64,000 nucleotides of DNA from Candidatus Poribacteria bacterium (GCA_003635315.1 PYJD01000010.1:62001-126000); one strand, 5' to 3'; counted from the first letter of the stretch, positions 24,905 through 34,033 are shown. Made by a program: numbers and translations. Notes: a model not told the origin generated them from the sequence alone.

Positions 24905-24921
24905 TTGGCACGATATTTGCT
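24905..24921 (+). promoter_or_regulatory. Sigma-54 (RpoN) type promoter
   Basis: TTGGCACGATATTTGCT matches the -24/-12 consensus TGGCAC-N5-TTGC with correct spacing. The next credible plus-strand gene starts at 25593, about 670 bases downstream, with repeat elements between. A nearer, unannotated transcript is possible. Confidence 0.6.
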
Positions 24922-24990
24922 TAAGATTGTTAGGTTGATATCACCATATCATCAATTGTATGACGACAATATTATAACGTAAGTTCGTAA

Positions 24991-25081
24991 GTTGCCACCT
25001 TGTCACAACATTTGATAGATTGTACCTAAAAATACTGTAAAACTAACAGATTATGCTACATAGGTAGCAACTTGGATTAAA
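24991..25081. repeat. MITE-like element, family C, copy 1
   Basis: Bounded by GTTGCCACCT and AGGTAGCAAC (inverted, one mismatch), 91 bp. The interior AAACTAACAGATTATGCTACA is a variant of the GTAGCACAAACT cassette of family A. Confidence 0.65.
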
Positions 25082-25394
25082 ATAGTGCAAATAATTTTAA
25101 ATTATGCACCCTTTTCCATAGCTTCTGTGTCTTAAATTATGAAGGGCAGCCTATATCGTTGATTAATAATCTATGTCAATCAATATCTCACATAACTATT
25201 GCCCTAAACTATTGGTTTATAGTGAAATCTATTATCCTAAAAAATGCACAAAATAGAAAAAAATCTGCAATTTGCTATTAACTTTTTCTGATTAAGGTTG
25301 ATATAAGTTTAAAAGATGTCTAAAGTGGCAGACACTGGAAAGGGAGGGTCTCTCAAGAAATTGAAATGTCAATTGCCAGGGGCAAAATGTCCAC

Positions 25395-25516
25395 GTTGCC
25401 ACCTATGTATCAGAATCTGTTAGATTGTATCTACATAAACGCAAACTGATAGTTTACGCTACAAGTATTTGCTAAAAGGACGGTATTTTCAAGTCTAAAT
25501 CTTGATAGGTAGCAAC
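25395..25516. repeat. MITE-like element, family C, copy 2
   Basis: Same ends (GTTGCCACCT, AGGTAGCAAC), 122 bp. It shares with copy 1 the AGATTGTAYCT stretch and a degenerate cassette (AAACTGATAGTTTACGCTACA) and has about 30 extra bases near the right end. Confidence 0.65.
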
Positions 25517-25592
25517 TTGATTAATTGTATAATGTATAGTTATTTACTCACTATGTGTTCATTTATTAAAAATGGTATAAGGAGTGAAACTC

Positions 25593-26087
25593 ATGCGAAA
25601 GAAAATGTATTGGGGGATCATAACTCTTGTTATACTAATACTTGGTGCTGGAGTCGTACAGAAGCACATCGCGGATCGGTTTTATACGCAATTTGGGTTG
25701 AAAGTGCCGCCCCGCGGATACGATTATGTGTGGAAGGATGCCTGGGTGCCGGAATTAGATGAGAACGGGAACCCTATTTTACGTAGATTGGACGAACCGG
25801 TAATCAAAATCAGAATGGGGGTTGGTTTTGCACCGACAAAAGAACAGTTTGAAAAATACAATCAGCTCAAAGAGGAGCGGTTGACAAAACGCCGCAATCC
25901 CACTGAAGTCGCTCGACTTACTGCAGAAATTGAGGCACTTGAAGCGTCTGCTCAACGCATGCGTCCTCTCTCTGTAGGGGCAGGTTGGACGACTGCTGAA
26001 CAAGCATCAAAGTCTGATCGTATGGCGAAAGAAAAGTTCAATGCTGCACTCCGTGAACACGGATTAGAACACTTAATAAGGAAGTAG
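25593..26087 (+). CDS. Membrane-anchored hypothetical protein
   Basis: 164 residues from ATG 25593, chosen because AAGGAG stands 8 bases upstream. A single N-terminal hydrophobic segment (YWGIITLVILILGAGVV, about residues 5-22) anchors a soluble part with PPRGYDYVWKDAWVPELDENGN and a charged helix (KEERLTKRRNPTEVARLTAEIEAL). No family recognised. Eleven bp behind it lies a 54-codon gene with a strong ribosome binding site, so the two form an operon. A partial family A repeat end (AAAATGGTATAAGG) supplies the bases just upstream, including the ribosome binding site. Confidence 0.7.
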   Translation: MRKKMYWGIITLVILILGAGVVQKHIADRFYTQFGLKVPPRGYDYVWKDAWVPELDENGNPILRRLDEPVIKIRMGVGFAPTKEQFEKYNQLKEERLTKRRNPTEVARLTAEIEALEASAQRMRPLSVGAGWTTAEQASKSDRMAKEKFNAALREHGLEHLIRK

Positions 26088-26097
26088 GAGGTTTATC

Positions 26098-26262
26098 ATG
26101 TTAGTTTTTAAACGCGTATTATTCTTGGTTCTTATTTTTAATTTTCTGTTTGCAATTGGGTTGTATGTATATCCCCACTTTCCCCATGATGCGAAAAAAC
26201 CAGAATTAAACTTTACAAGTGATCCCGATTTTTCATGCAATATAGATGGGTTTGCCTTTTAA
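26098..26262 (+). CDS. Small single-pass membrane protein (54 aa)
   Basis: ATG 26098 is preceded by a perfect AGGAGG at 6 bases. The product has a hydrophobic helix at about residues 4-25 (FKRVLFLVLIFNFLFAIGLY) and a short outer tail (KKPELNFTSDPDFSCNIDG). Cotranscribed with the gene 11 bp upstream; unknown role. Confidence 0.6.
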   Translation: MLVFKRVLFLVLIFNFLFAIGLYVYPHFPHDAKKPELNFTSDPDFSCNIDGFAF

Positions 26263-26285
26263 CTGAAACAGAAATGAAATAGTTA

Positions 26286-26314
26286 TTGACATCCGAACAC
26301 AAATCCGACATATT
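26286..26314 (+). promoter_or_regulatory. Sigma-70 promoter upstream of 26418 gene
   Basis: TTGACA (26286-26291), 17-base spacer, CATATT (26309-26314). It leaves a leader of about 95 bases before the ATG at 26418. Confidence 0.5.
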
Positions 26315-26417
26315 CATGACAAAACAGTTTGTATACGGTAAGACAAAAACCTTGATATATCAAGAAAATGGTGGTAAACTAAACCGAAGAATTGAATTGT
26401 AGACTAAGGAGTTAGGA

Positions 26418-27008
26418 ATGGCTGTAGAATATACTAAAACAATTGTTGAAGTCATAAACAAATTAGAAATAGGGAATCCTGTACCAACGCTTGTTCCAAA
26501 GAATGCTTGGAATGATGATCTTACCAATACATTGGAGGGTCTATCCCTTGGGGATCTTTTTCAAGGACATGAAGTAAAAGATGATACATACGCACAGGCG
26601 ATCAAGAGCGGTTTACTACTTTGGAATGATGCCTTGGACGAATCTCACGAAATATCACAAACTCTTGCAAATGAAACAGGTAGTTATTGGCACGGACTGA
26701 TGCACCGTCGTGAACCCGACTATAGTAATTCAAAGTATTGGTTTGGAAGGGTTGGAGATCATCCCATTTTCCCTTCACTTCGAGATAATGTACTTTCATT
26801 ATCTAAAGAAATAGAAAACCCATCTGACTCTTTATCACAGGTTATCCATACAATTGAATCTGAAGATAAGTGGAATAGTTTCCAGTTTGTTGATTGGTGT
26901 GAATCCGCAGAAAATGATCCTACATCTGACAGTACAGCATTCCTAAAACAGATACAAGCTGAAGAGATTAAGCTGTTATTGGCTTATTCATACCAAAATG
27001 CCGTCTGA
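26418..27008 (+). CDS. Conserved hypothetical protein (YWHGLMHRREPDYSN type)
   Basis: A 196-residue soluble protein with the ribosome binding site AAGGAG. The most striking segment is TGSYWHGLMHRREPDYSNSK followed by YWFGRVGDHPIF; I recall the same pattern in hypothetical proteins from Planctomycetes and related groups, whose function is unknown. The many conserved His, Arg and Asp suggest an enzyme or ligand-binding site. It is monocistronic: a family B repeat follows the stop at once. Confidence 0.75.
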   Translation: MAVEYTKTIVEVINKLEIGNPVPTLVPKNAWNDDLTNTLEGLSLGDLFQGHEVKDDTYAQAIKSGLLLWNDALDESHEISQTLANETGSYWHGLMHRREPDYSNSKYWFGRVGDHPIFPSLRDNVLSLSKEIENPSDSLSQVIHTIESEDKWNSFQFVDWCESAENDPTSDSTAFLKQIQAEEIKLLLAYSYQNAV

Positions 27009-27010
27009 TT

Positions 27011-27161
27011 TATAGTGAACATCGAAAATAATAACACAAAATCCCTGTAGGAGCGATCTCCGAATCGCGATTTAACTCAGTGATAGTTGGGAATCGGCCA
27101 GAATCATGTTAACTGTCCTCCTACATCTCAAAATGTTCTATTAATTCAAAAGTTTACTATA
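27011..27161. repeat. MITE-like element, family B
   Basis: Bounded by TATAGTGAAC and GTTTACTATA, 151 bp. The interior carries CCTGTAGGAGCGATCTCC and TCCTCCTACATCTC. Ends 35 bp before the TlpA-like lipoprotein gene. Confidence 0.85.
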
Positions 27162-27196
27162 AACTATCTATATTAGGTTTTTTCAAGGAGATTAAG

Positions 27197-28204
27197 ATGG
27201 TATCAAATAGTAGAATAGTTATGTTACAAGGATGGTTTTCTTTATCAGTCATCATAGTATTATCACTGTTTGCTGTTTCCTGTGTCCCCTCAAGTATGAA
27301 TACTGAAGGTACAACACCTGTTAGGGCAGGTGATGGATATTCCGATATAATAAGTATCTCAAAACAACTCAAAACCACTGCTGATACAGCAATCGCTGAG
27401 ATGATAATTGATAAATCTAAATCTTTTATCAAGGCACATCCAAAATACGATAAAGTGGATCAAATTTATTATATCTTAGGGTCTGTTTTAGTCGAATTTG
27501 ATCGTCCTGATGAAGGAATAAAAGTATTAGAAGAATTGATACGATATTATCCACTTGCTCCTTCTGTTGAACCCAGTCTGCTAATTTTGGGTATTGCTTA
27601 TGATAAGTTAAGTATGCATGACAAAGCGGATGAAGCCTATTACAAATTGATCAATAACTCTAAATACAATAACGGTCAATTTGCAAAGACAGCCAAGACA
27701 CTTCTTGAAACAGACATCTCTGACAGAAAAGGATCTCTTGAAGGATTATCAGATGCATCGACATCAACTAATTATATAGGTAAGAAAGCCATAGATTTTC
27801 AGGTTCAGGATTTAAATGGGGAAGCATTATCCTTAAAGAAGTATCACGGACAGATAGTCCTCCTTGATTTTTGGGCAACATGGTGTGCACCATGTAGAGC
27901 GGAGATGCCCTTTGTAAAGAGTACATATCAGAAATATAAGAACCAGAACTTTGAAATAATCGGTATTAGTTTAGATCATGATTTGAACGAACTTACGACA
28001 TATTTAGAAACAAAAGGAATTACATGGCCACAATACTATGATAATGCTGGTCAGATATCAAATTTATATCAAGTACAAGCAATACCTACCACTTACTTAA
28101 TTGATAGTAAAGGGATAATACGTTATGCAAACTTACGGGGAAATGCACTTGAGAATGCTGTAAGACAGCTTGTATTAGAAACCAATAGTCCTTATCTTGA
28201 ATAA
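27197..28204 (+). CDS. TPR-TlpA thioredoxin-like lipoprotein
   Basis: 335 residues, ribosome binding site CAAGGAG. A lipoprotein signal ends at Cys about 31 (SLFAVSCVPS). Residues about 50-180 form TPR-like helices (FIKAHPKYDKVDQIYYILGS, LILGIAYDKLSMHDKADEAYYKL). Residues about 195-330 are a TlpA/AhpC-TSA domain with redox motif WCAPC and the family's AIPTTYLIDSKG cis-proline loop. Such proteins reduce disulfides outside the cytoplasm, often in cytochrome c maturation. The neighbour at 28399 is a paralogue with two TlpA domains, so this looks like a tandem duplication. Confidence 0.88.
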   Translation: MVSNSRIVMLQGWFSLSVIIVLSLFAVSCVPSSMNTEGTTPVRAGDGYSDIISISKQLKTTADTAIAEMIIDKSKSFIKAHPKYDKVDQIYYILGSVLVEFDRPDEGIKVLEELIRYYPLAPSVEPSLLILGIAYDKLSMHDKADEAYYKLINNSKYNNGQFAKTAKTLLETDISDRKGSLEGLSDASTSTNYIGKKAIDFQVQDLNGEALSLKKYHGQIVLLDFWATWCAPCRAEMPFVKSTYQKYKNQNFEIIGISLDHDLNELTTYLETKGITWPQYYDNAGQISNLYQVQAIPTTYLIDSKGIIRYANLRGNALENAVRQLVLETNSPYLE

Positions 28205-28249
28205 GAAAATGGAATAAAAATATATTACGGATGTTTAGAGTATATGATC

Positions 28250-28364
28250 TATAGTAGAACTTAGAATTAAAAATACATTTTAAAAATATCAGAGTGTCTC
28301 TGTCGTAGGGGCGAGGTTTCCTCGTCCGTTGAAGAGTGTCTCATTAATTCTTGAACTTACTATA
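28250..28364. repeat. MITE-like element, family B (GAGGTTTCCTC cassette)
   Basis: Bounded by TATAGTAGAAC and GAACTTACTATA. The interior holds TCGTAGGGGCGAGGTTTCCTCGTCCG. Ends 34 bp before the second TlpA gene. Confidence 0.8.
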
Positions 28365-28398
28365 AAAGTTTATCTACTTTCAGATTTAGGGGGTTAAA

Positions 28399-29985
28399 AT
28401 GCTTATCAAAAATCAGAAAATACATTATGGCAGAATAAACAGAAAATATACTTTGATTAGTTTTTCTATCATCACTATGATGGTATTACTTGGTTATATT
28501 GCCAACATCACCATGGCTGAATCGGCTGAAAAGGCAGTAGAAATTAGTCCTGCGAAGATAGGATATAAATATCAAGAAATAAAGAGTATCGCAAAAAAGA
28601 ACATAAATAAGAATGACACTGATGCATTAGAGAATATAGTTGCAAAATCACAGAATTTTATCGAAAGTCATCCTAAATACAAACGTATAGATGAAGTGTA
28701 TTATTACCTTGGAAATGCCTTAGTTCGATTAGAACGGGTTGAAGAAGGGATTTCAGTATTTGAAACTCTCTTTAAAGAAGATTCAGATGCACGATATGTG
28801 CCTTCCATACTATTAGAATTAGGTTTAGCGTATGATAAGCTTGGAAACCACCCAAAAGCAGATGAAGTATATAAAAACTTGATTGAACATCCAAAATATA
28901 GTAAACGTTCACAAGCGAAGAAAGTTCAAGAAATTCTTGAAATGGATATAGAATCACGTACAGGTGAGTTACCAAAACCTAAGTCAGCAGGGGGTCAACC
29001 CAGTGAATGGATTGGAAAACAGGCACCAGCGTTTAAGGTAATGGACTTAAATGGTGAAGAAATTACTTTGGAAAAATATCATGGTCAGGTTGTTCTCATT
29101 GATTTTTGGGCAACATGGTGCGGTCCCTGTATAGGCGAACTTCCAAATGTTAAAGCCACCTATGATAAATACAAAGACAAGAGATTTCAAATTATTGGTA
29201 TCAGTCTTGATAGGTCAAAACCCACACTTGAATCTTTTGTTAAGGAACAAAATCTCGGATGGGTTCATTATTTCGATCAAGAAAGTAAGATAGCGAATCA
29301 ATACGGTGTCACAGGGATCCCCGCAACCTTCCTAATTGATGGTGAAGGTATAATCCGTATGACGAATTTACGTGGACACCAACTTGAAACTGCAGTGGGT
29401 GAAATGGTTGAAGAAAACTTAAAGATTCCTCACCATACCCATCAACCTAAATCCATACCTGCCACAAAGTTAATCAAACCAAGTAATCCTACACCTAATA
29501 ATCCATCTATTCCATCAAGCAAACTAACTGATTGGGTAGGTAAACCTGCACCAGATATTAAAATAACCACTTTGAAAGGTGAAGAACTTACTTGGGAAGA
29601 TTTTAGAGGACAGATTGTGTTGCTTGATTTTTGGGCAACCTGGTGTGGTCCATGCCTTATTGAATTACCGAAAATCAAAAAGACCTATGCGAATTTTAAG
29701 GATCAGAAGTTTCAGATTATTGGAATAAGTCTTGACAGATCATTGTTACCACTTGCAGAATACATAGCAAATGAAGAACTGGGTTGGCATCACTATTGGG
29801 ATGAAGATCGTAAAATTAGAACTCTTTTTAAAGTTAATGCAATTCCATCGGCAATTCTAATTGATGGAGAAGGAATCATTCAGAAGGCGTATCTCGGTGG
29901 TTTTGACGTTGAAACTGCTGTATCAGAATTGGTTGATAAGAATCTTAACGGTGTTCAGACGCCAACTAAGACTGAGAAGAATTGA
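28399..29985 (+). CDS. TPR protein with two TlpA thioredoxin domains
   Basis: 528 residues, ribosome binding site AGGGGGT. An N-terminal hydrophobic helix (LISFSIITMMVLLGYIANIT) acts as a signal or anchor. TPR-like helices at about 60-190 are followed by two TlpA domains at about 205-345 and 375-515, each with WCGPC (LIDFWATWCGPC and LLDFWATWCGPC) and a cis-Pro loop (GIPATFLIDGEG, AIPSAILIDGEG). A proline-rich linker joins them. Two active thioredoxin units on one anchored chain are unusual and suggest a relay or avid binding of an extracytoplasmic partner. Paralogue of the gene at 27197. Confidence 0.88.
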   Translation: MLIKNQKIHYGRINRKYTLISFSIITMMVLLGYIANITMAESAEKAVEISPAKIGYKYQEIKSIAKKNINKNDTDALENIVAKSQNFIESHPKYKRIDEVYYYLGNALVRLERVEEGISVFETLFKEDSDARYVPSILLELGLAYDKLGNHPKADEVYKNLIEHPKYSKRSQAKKVQEILEMDIESRTGELPKPKSAGGQPSEWIGKQAPAFKVMDLNGEEITLEKYHGQVVLIDFWATWCGPCIGELPNVKATYDKYKDKRFQIIGISLDRSKPTLESFVKEQNLGWVHYFDQESKIANQYGVTGIPATFLIDGEGIIRMTNLRGHQLETAVGEMVEENLKIPHHTHQPKSIPATKLIKPSNPTPNNPSIPSSKLTDWVGKPAPDIKITTLKGEELTWEDFRGQIVLLDFWATWCGPCLIELPKIKKTYANFKDQKFQIIGISLDRSLLPLAEYIANEELGWHHYWDEDRKIRTLFKVNAIPSAILIDGEGIIQKAYLGGFDVETAVSELVDKNLNGVQTPTKTEKN

Positions 29986-30072
29986 GATAACACCGACAAA
30001 TAGATTTCCTTCATTCTATAGCAGCCTAAACAGATTTGGATTCACAAGTTGAATCTAATCCAAAGCTATACA

Positions 30073-30570
30073 ATGATACGTTTAAGTCCTATTTTAATCT
30101 TTGTTATCTATATGTGTATTTCTCTCAGTATACCTATTGCATTTGGACAAGATACTGTTGTAATGAAGGGGGGTGCAACACTGCGAGGACATGTTATTGA
30201 TACATCCCCAAAACAGAAACCTTTAGAAGGTGTCCGTGTTGAAATAGAAGCACTCAATGGTCAGACCTTCACTGTTTATACCGATAAAGATGGATTATAT
30301 GAGAAAACTGGATTATCAGCCGGTCGGTATACAATAAGCACACATAAGAAAGGATACGGTAGTAGAATAGGTAAATCGAAAGTAGTAGCCTCAGGAGGAG
30401 AGGGATATGACCGTATTAAGATGAGAAGGATGGAAACTATCTTCTCATTCTTCTATACAGGATCATTCCTCAAAGTAGTATTTACTTGGCAACTCTTCGT
30501 CGGTTTTGCTATCGGCTTTCTTGTCGCCCTGTTTTTAAATTCCCTGCATACACGTTCAGAGGTAAGATAA
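30073..30570 (+). CDS. Carboxypeptidase-regulatory-like (CarboxypepD_reg) membrane protein
   Basis: 165 residues from ATG 30073 (a TTG eight codons earlier is possible; neither has a good ribosome binding site). A signal peptide (SPILIFVIYMCISLSIPIAFG) leads to a beta-sandwich repeat: LRGHVIDTSPKQKPLEGVRVEIEAL, TVYTDKDGLYEKTGLSAGRYT. A C-terminal hydrophobic helix (WQLFVGFAIGFLVALFL) anchors it. Its stop overlaps the ABC ATPase start (TAATG), so the two are coupled. It may be a surface or periplasmic accessory protein. Confidence 0.75.
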   Translation: MIRLSPILIFVIYMCISLSIPIAFGQDTVVMKGGATLRGHVIDTSPKQKPLEGVRVEIEALNGQTFTVYTDKDGLYEKTGLSAGRYTISTHKKGYGSRIGKSKVVASGGEGYDRIKMRRMETIFSFFYTGSFLKVVFTWQLFVGFAIGFLVALFLNSLHTRSEVR

Positions 30571-31664
30571 TGGCAGAGGTATCTCTGAAAGATGTCACCA
30601 AAGTTTATGAAGGAGATGTACTCGCCGTACAAAGTGCTAACTTTCACATTCCTGATGAGTCATTTACTGTTCTTGTTGGACCCTCAGGATGTGGAAAGTC
30701 TACTCTGTTAAGGATGATTGCGGGTCTCGAACCGATTACGGAAGGTGATATTTATATCAACGATGAAATTGTAAACAATGTCCCACCAAAGGATAGGGAT
30801 ATCGCAATGGTATTCCAAAACTATGCTCTCTACCCACACATGACAGTGTATAAGAACATGGCTTTTGGATTGAAACTTCGAAAATACTCAAAGACTGAAA
30901 TTGACCAACGTGTGACCGAAGCTGCAGATATCCTCAATATCTCCCATCTCTTAAATCGTAAACCCAAACATCTATCTGGTGGAGAACGGCAACGCGTTGC
31001 TGTTGGGAGAGCAATTGTCCGTCAACCGAAAGTATTTCTATTCGACGAACCGTTAAGCAACCTTGACGCAAAACTACGTGTTCAGATGAGAATGGAAATC
31101 AGCCGTCTACACGAACGATTAAATGCTACTATGATCTATGTCACTCATGACCAAGTTGAAGCCATGACGATGGGGGATCAAATAGTGGTATTAAATGAAG
31201 GCAAAATACAGCAAATTGCTGATCCAGGAACGTTATACCGCAACCCTGAAAACCAATTTGTAGCAGGTTTCATCGGTACACCACCAATGAACTTTATCCA
31301 GACGAAGATTACAGGAAATGATGGGACTCAGCAACTAAGTTTTGAAAATTTTTCGCTTGAATTAAATCCCAAATTACAGACTGCATTGAATAGTCATTCT
31401 CCAGACACTGTCACGTTAGGTATACGTCCAGAGCATATCCAGATAGATGGCAATGGGAAAAACCGTGTAATAACACAAGTAGAACTCGTAGAACCACTTG
31501 GCAACCATGCTCTTCTATATCTGAAAACGGATGAACACAATTTTGTAGCACAATCTAATATCATGGATTTACCCCAACACAACACTCCCCTGACAGTTAG
31601 TTTTGACATTGATAAAGCACATCTTTTTCATCCGGATACTGGTGAATCTTTAACAGTCGAATAG
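30570..31664 (+). CDS. ABC transporter ATP-binding protein, UgpC/MsmX/MalK type
   Basis: 364 residues from ATG 30570, preceded by AGAGG. It has Walker A GPSGCGKST (37-45), the Q-loop MVFQNYALYPHMTV, signature LSGGERQRVAVGRAI, Walker B FLFDEPLSNLDAKLR, switch H in YVTHDQVEAMTM, and a C-terminal TOBE domain (TLGIRPEHI, EPLGNHALLY). This is the CUT1 sugar importer class. No permease or substrate-binding gene is in the window, so it may be a shared ATPase serving several transporters, as MsmX does in Bacillus. Confidence 0.93.
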   Translation: MAEVSLKDVTKVYEGDVLAVQSANFHIPDESFTVLVGPSGCGKSTLLRMIAGLEPITEGDIYINDEIVNNVPPKDRDIAMVFQNYALYPHMTVYKNMAFGLKLRKYSKTEIDQRVTEAADILNISHLLNRKPKHLSGGERQRVAVGRAIVRQPKVFLFDEPLSNLDAKLRVQMRMEISRLHERLNATMIYVTHDQVEAMTMGDQIVVLNEGKIQQIADPGTLYRNPENQFVAGFIGTPPMNFIQTKITGNDGTQQLSFENFSLELNPKLQTALNSHSPDTVTLGIRPEHIQIDGNGKNRVITQVELVEPLGNHALLYLKTDEHNFVAQSNIMDLPQHNTPLTVSFDIDKAHLFHPDTGESLTVE

Positions 31665-31678
31665 TTTAACCTCAGTTT

Positions 31679-32713
31679 CTACATGAGTCTCCACACCAAC
31701 GCTTGAATTTGTCTCCAAGTCTCTTCGTCAATGGGGATACCATCCCGTTCTCTTTTCTGTTTTTCATTCCAACCCCTTTCACCCGGCATCAATATCGTAT
31801 CTTCTCCTACAACAGTCTTCGCAGATTTTAGATAAGCAACAAAACGTTCAATTTCAGCACTAAATCCTGAAAACCTCCGAAAACTCGCAATATTAATTAC
31901 ATGGATATATAACCCATTACCGACACGTGCATCTTTATTCCTGCTACATCCTGCTGCTGAAAGTGCCCCTGCCAGAATATCTACAATCACACTGAGACCG
32001 AATCCTTTATGAGCAGCAATTCCGCCAAACGGTAAAATCGAGGCTGGTGTTTCTCTATAAAAATCTTCCACATTAGTCGTAGATTTACCTTCCGAATTAA
32101 TTAGCCATCCTTCTGGTGCAGATTCATTTAACCGTTGTTTCACGCGTATCTTACCTGATGCCACCACACTCGTTGACATATCTAAAACAATCGGATTCTG
32201 TGACGCAAGTGGAATAGCACAAGCTATTGGATTGGTAGAAAGTCTACCTTCTGTTCCACCGTAAGGAGCGACACACGTTCCTCCTCCATGATCGTTGACC
32301 ATAAGTATACCTATCATATCTGCTTCAGCTGCAAGACAGACATAGTCCCCTAACCGTCCTATCTCATTGCATTGAGATACGGTAACTGTGCTAACATCTG
32401 TTTGCCTCGCTTTCTGAATTGCTAATTTAACAGCATGGGTAGCTATAACAGGACCAAAACCCCAATTTCCATCCAAAACAGAGATTGATGCAGACTCCTG
32501 AATTGTATCAATTGAAGCTCCAGGTACAATCACACCCTCTTCTATTTCTCTTACATACTTTGGAAGATGGATGACCCCGTGTGAATCATGTCCAACGAGA
32601 TTTGCGTTTACCATTGAACGCGTGACAATTTCTGCCTCAGATTCAGAGATATTTAGTTTTTCAAATACGTTTAGACAAATTGATGTGAGAGTGTCTGAAG
32701 TGACATTTGGCAT
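31679..32713 (-). CDS. Malate/L-lactate dehydrogenase family (Ldh_2) oxidoreductase
   Basis: 344 residues of the Ldh_2 (PF02615) NAD(P)-dependent family. Signatures: VGHDSHGVIHLPKYV with the conserved HDSHG, NDHGGGTCVAPYGGTEGRLSTNP, VLDMSTSVVASGKI, AAHKGFGLSVIVDILAGALS. Members reduce 2-oxo acids such as oxaloacetate, 2-oxoglutarate, ureidoglycolate or sugar acids; the substrate is not readable here. It is 27 bp behind an SDR gene on the same strand, so the two likely act in one sugar-acid pathway. Confidence 0.9.
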   Translation of the reverse strand: MPNVTSDTLTSICLNVFEKLNISESEAEIVTRSMVNANLVGHDSHGVIHLPKYVREIEEGVIVPGASIDTIQESASISVLDGNWGFGPVIATHAVKLAIQKARQTDVSTVTVSQCNEIGRLGDYVCLAAEADMIGILMVNDHGGGTCVAPYGGTEGRLSTNPIACAIPLASQNPIVLDMSTSVVASGKIRVKQRLNESAPEGWLINSEGKSTTNVEDFYRETPASILPFGGIAAHKGFGLSVIVDILAGALSAAGCSRNKDARVGNGLYIHVINIASFRRFSGFSAEIERFVAYLKSAKTVVGEDTILMPGERGWNEKQKRERDGIPIDEETWRQIQALVWRLM

Positions 32714-32740
32714 AATGAAGAATTAAGGGTGGGTTGTTTT

Positions 32741-33559
32741 TTATTTCTGATTTAGAATCTCTGCTATCCGACCGGCAAAACGGTAAGCACTGTTGTCTTC
32801 AGGTTCATAACCTATTACTTTCCTGGCATTGGTTATGCTCCAGAACTTATGCGAATTATCGCTAATTCCGTAGAATATCTGGAAGGGAACACCATTTTCA
32901 TCTTCTATATTTTCTGTCTCAATACTCTTTACAAAAAGCTGTACCTGGTCACGTACACTTAAATATGCCCCAAGCGCACGATGCATCTTAGTATAATTTT
33001 CTGCAGTGATATCATTTAGATCTGTTTCTCGTGGAGCACCGATCCGTATCTGCACATTCTGGAGTATTCTTCCTCTGGTATCTCCATTCGCAAATACAAA
33101 GCCGAGGTGTTCATAAGCCTCCTTTGCCCATCCATAGAAGTTATCAGATAAGGGACGCATTTCTGGTGTGACAAAATCCCATTTACCTGCCCAGATTAGG
33201 TTTTCATAGTAATCTGCTGCATGGTTTGAACTACAAACCACGACCCGACAAACACCCATTTCTACCGATGTACGATATATATTATATGCCATTTGAACAT
33301 TATTAAGTTCTTCTTCAAAACCACCACCTCTGAAAGCACAATGAACGACTGCATCTACACCTTCGAAATATTGTTGATATACCTCACGGTCCGGATCACT
33401 CACATCGACGATATTAATATCTGCAACCTCTTCACCTTGTCGATTTGTCGTTCTCACGTCAAGAAGGACAAGATCGTAACGTTCTCGAAAATCGGGTAAC
33501 ATCCGTCCGGCGATATACCCTCCAGCTCCAGTGATGAGGACTTTTCTGCGGTTTGGCAT
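32741..33559 (-). CDS. NAD-dependent epimerase/dehydratase family (extended SDR)
   Basis: 272 residues. The Rossmann motif VLITGAGGYIAG is at the N-terminus, DAVVHCAFRGG and VVVCSSNHAADYY mark strands 4 and 5 with the catalytic Ser, and YGWAK is the YxxxK motif. The length and the SNHAADYY segment recall uronate dehydrogenase-like proteins. Probably oxidises or epimerises a sugar or sugar acid and is cotranscribed with the Ldh_2 gene. The ribosome binding site is weak. Confidence 0.85.
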   Translation of the reverse strand: MPNRRKVLITGAGGYIAGRMLPDFRERYDLVLLDVRTTNRQGEEVADINIVDVSDPDREVYQQYFEGVDAVVHCAFRGGGFEEELNNVQMAYNIYRTSVEMGVCRVVVCSSNHAADYYENLIWAGKWDFVTPEMRPLSDNFYGWAKEAYEHLGFVFANGDTRGRILQNVQIRIGAPRETDLNDITAENYTKMHRALGAYLSVRDQVQLFVKSIETENIEDENGVPFQIFYGISDNSHKFWSITNARKVIGYEPEDNSAYRFAGRIAEILNQK

Positions 33560-34033
33560 TTATTTTTCGTTCCCTTCTGTAAAATACAATAAGTTATCAG
33601 CAAGTCGGATTATATGCAGTAATTTGGTGTTCAATTCTTCGTAGTATCCTATCCATCACAGGATGAGAAGGAGTCATCTTAAACGCAATTTCATGTAATA
33701 CCAATTCTATATATTATTCTGTCATTCTTTGTAGGTCGGGTAGAGGTACGAAACCCATAGGTGTCAACTTAGTGGTTTATAGTTCTCTGATATTGATGTC
33801 TTTAGTCCCGTAGGGACGGAATGTTTATAGCAAACCGTTATCCTGACCATTCTTGAGTCCCGTAGGGACGGAATGTTTATAGAAAAACGTCACATATACC
33901 TCTTGAGTCCTGTAGGGACGATATGTTTATATGTTAAATACAGCATGTGTGTATTTATAACAAACAATTAGTTAACCGGCACAAGTCGTAATTATAACAT
34001 ACCTCAGAATAACACAACCTAACAACCGAATAT
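33560..34033. other. Repeat-filled intergenic region
   Basis: It contains a family A end (ATACCAATTCT from 33698), a GTAGGTCGGGTAGAGGTACGAAACCC cassette (33732 on) and three GTCCCGTAGGGAC units (33800-33932). No gene seen. Confidence 0.7.
33800..33932. repeat. GTCCCGTAGGGACGGAATGTTTATAG array, three units
   Basis: Units of about 31 bp at 33800, 33852 and 33902 are separated by 19-21 bp. Each has the small hairpin GTCCCgtaGGGAC. The last unit is degenerate (CTGTAGGGACGATATG). The first spacer (AAACCGTTATCCTGACC) recurs at about 40278, so the spacers are not independent. Confidence 0.85.

Larger units (their letters stand above)
23789..25592. other. 1.8-kb gene-poor, AT-rich region
   Basis: It holds a weak minus-strand ORF (24113-24430), two tiny overlapping plus-strand ORFs (24574-24699 and 24696-24806), a sigma-54-type promoter at 24905 and two repeat elements (24991, 25395), each described separately. 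The rest shows only low-complexity AT runs and short echoes such as TAAGTTTARAAGATGTC at about 23958 and 25308. Confidence 0.6.
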
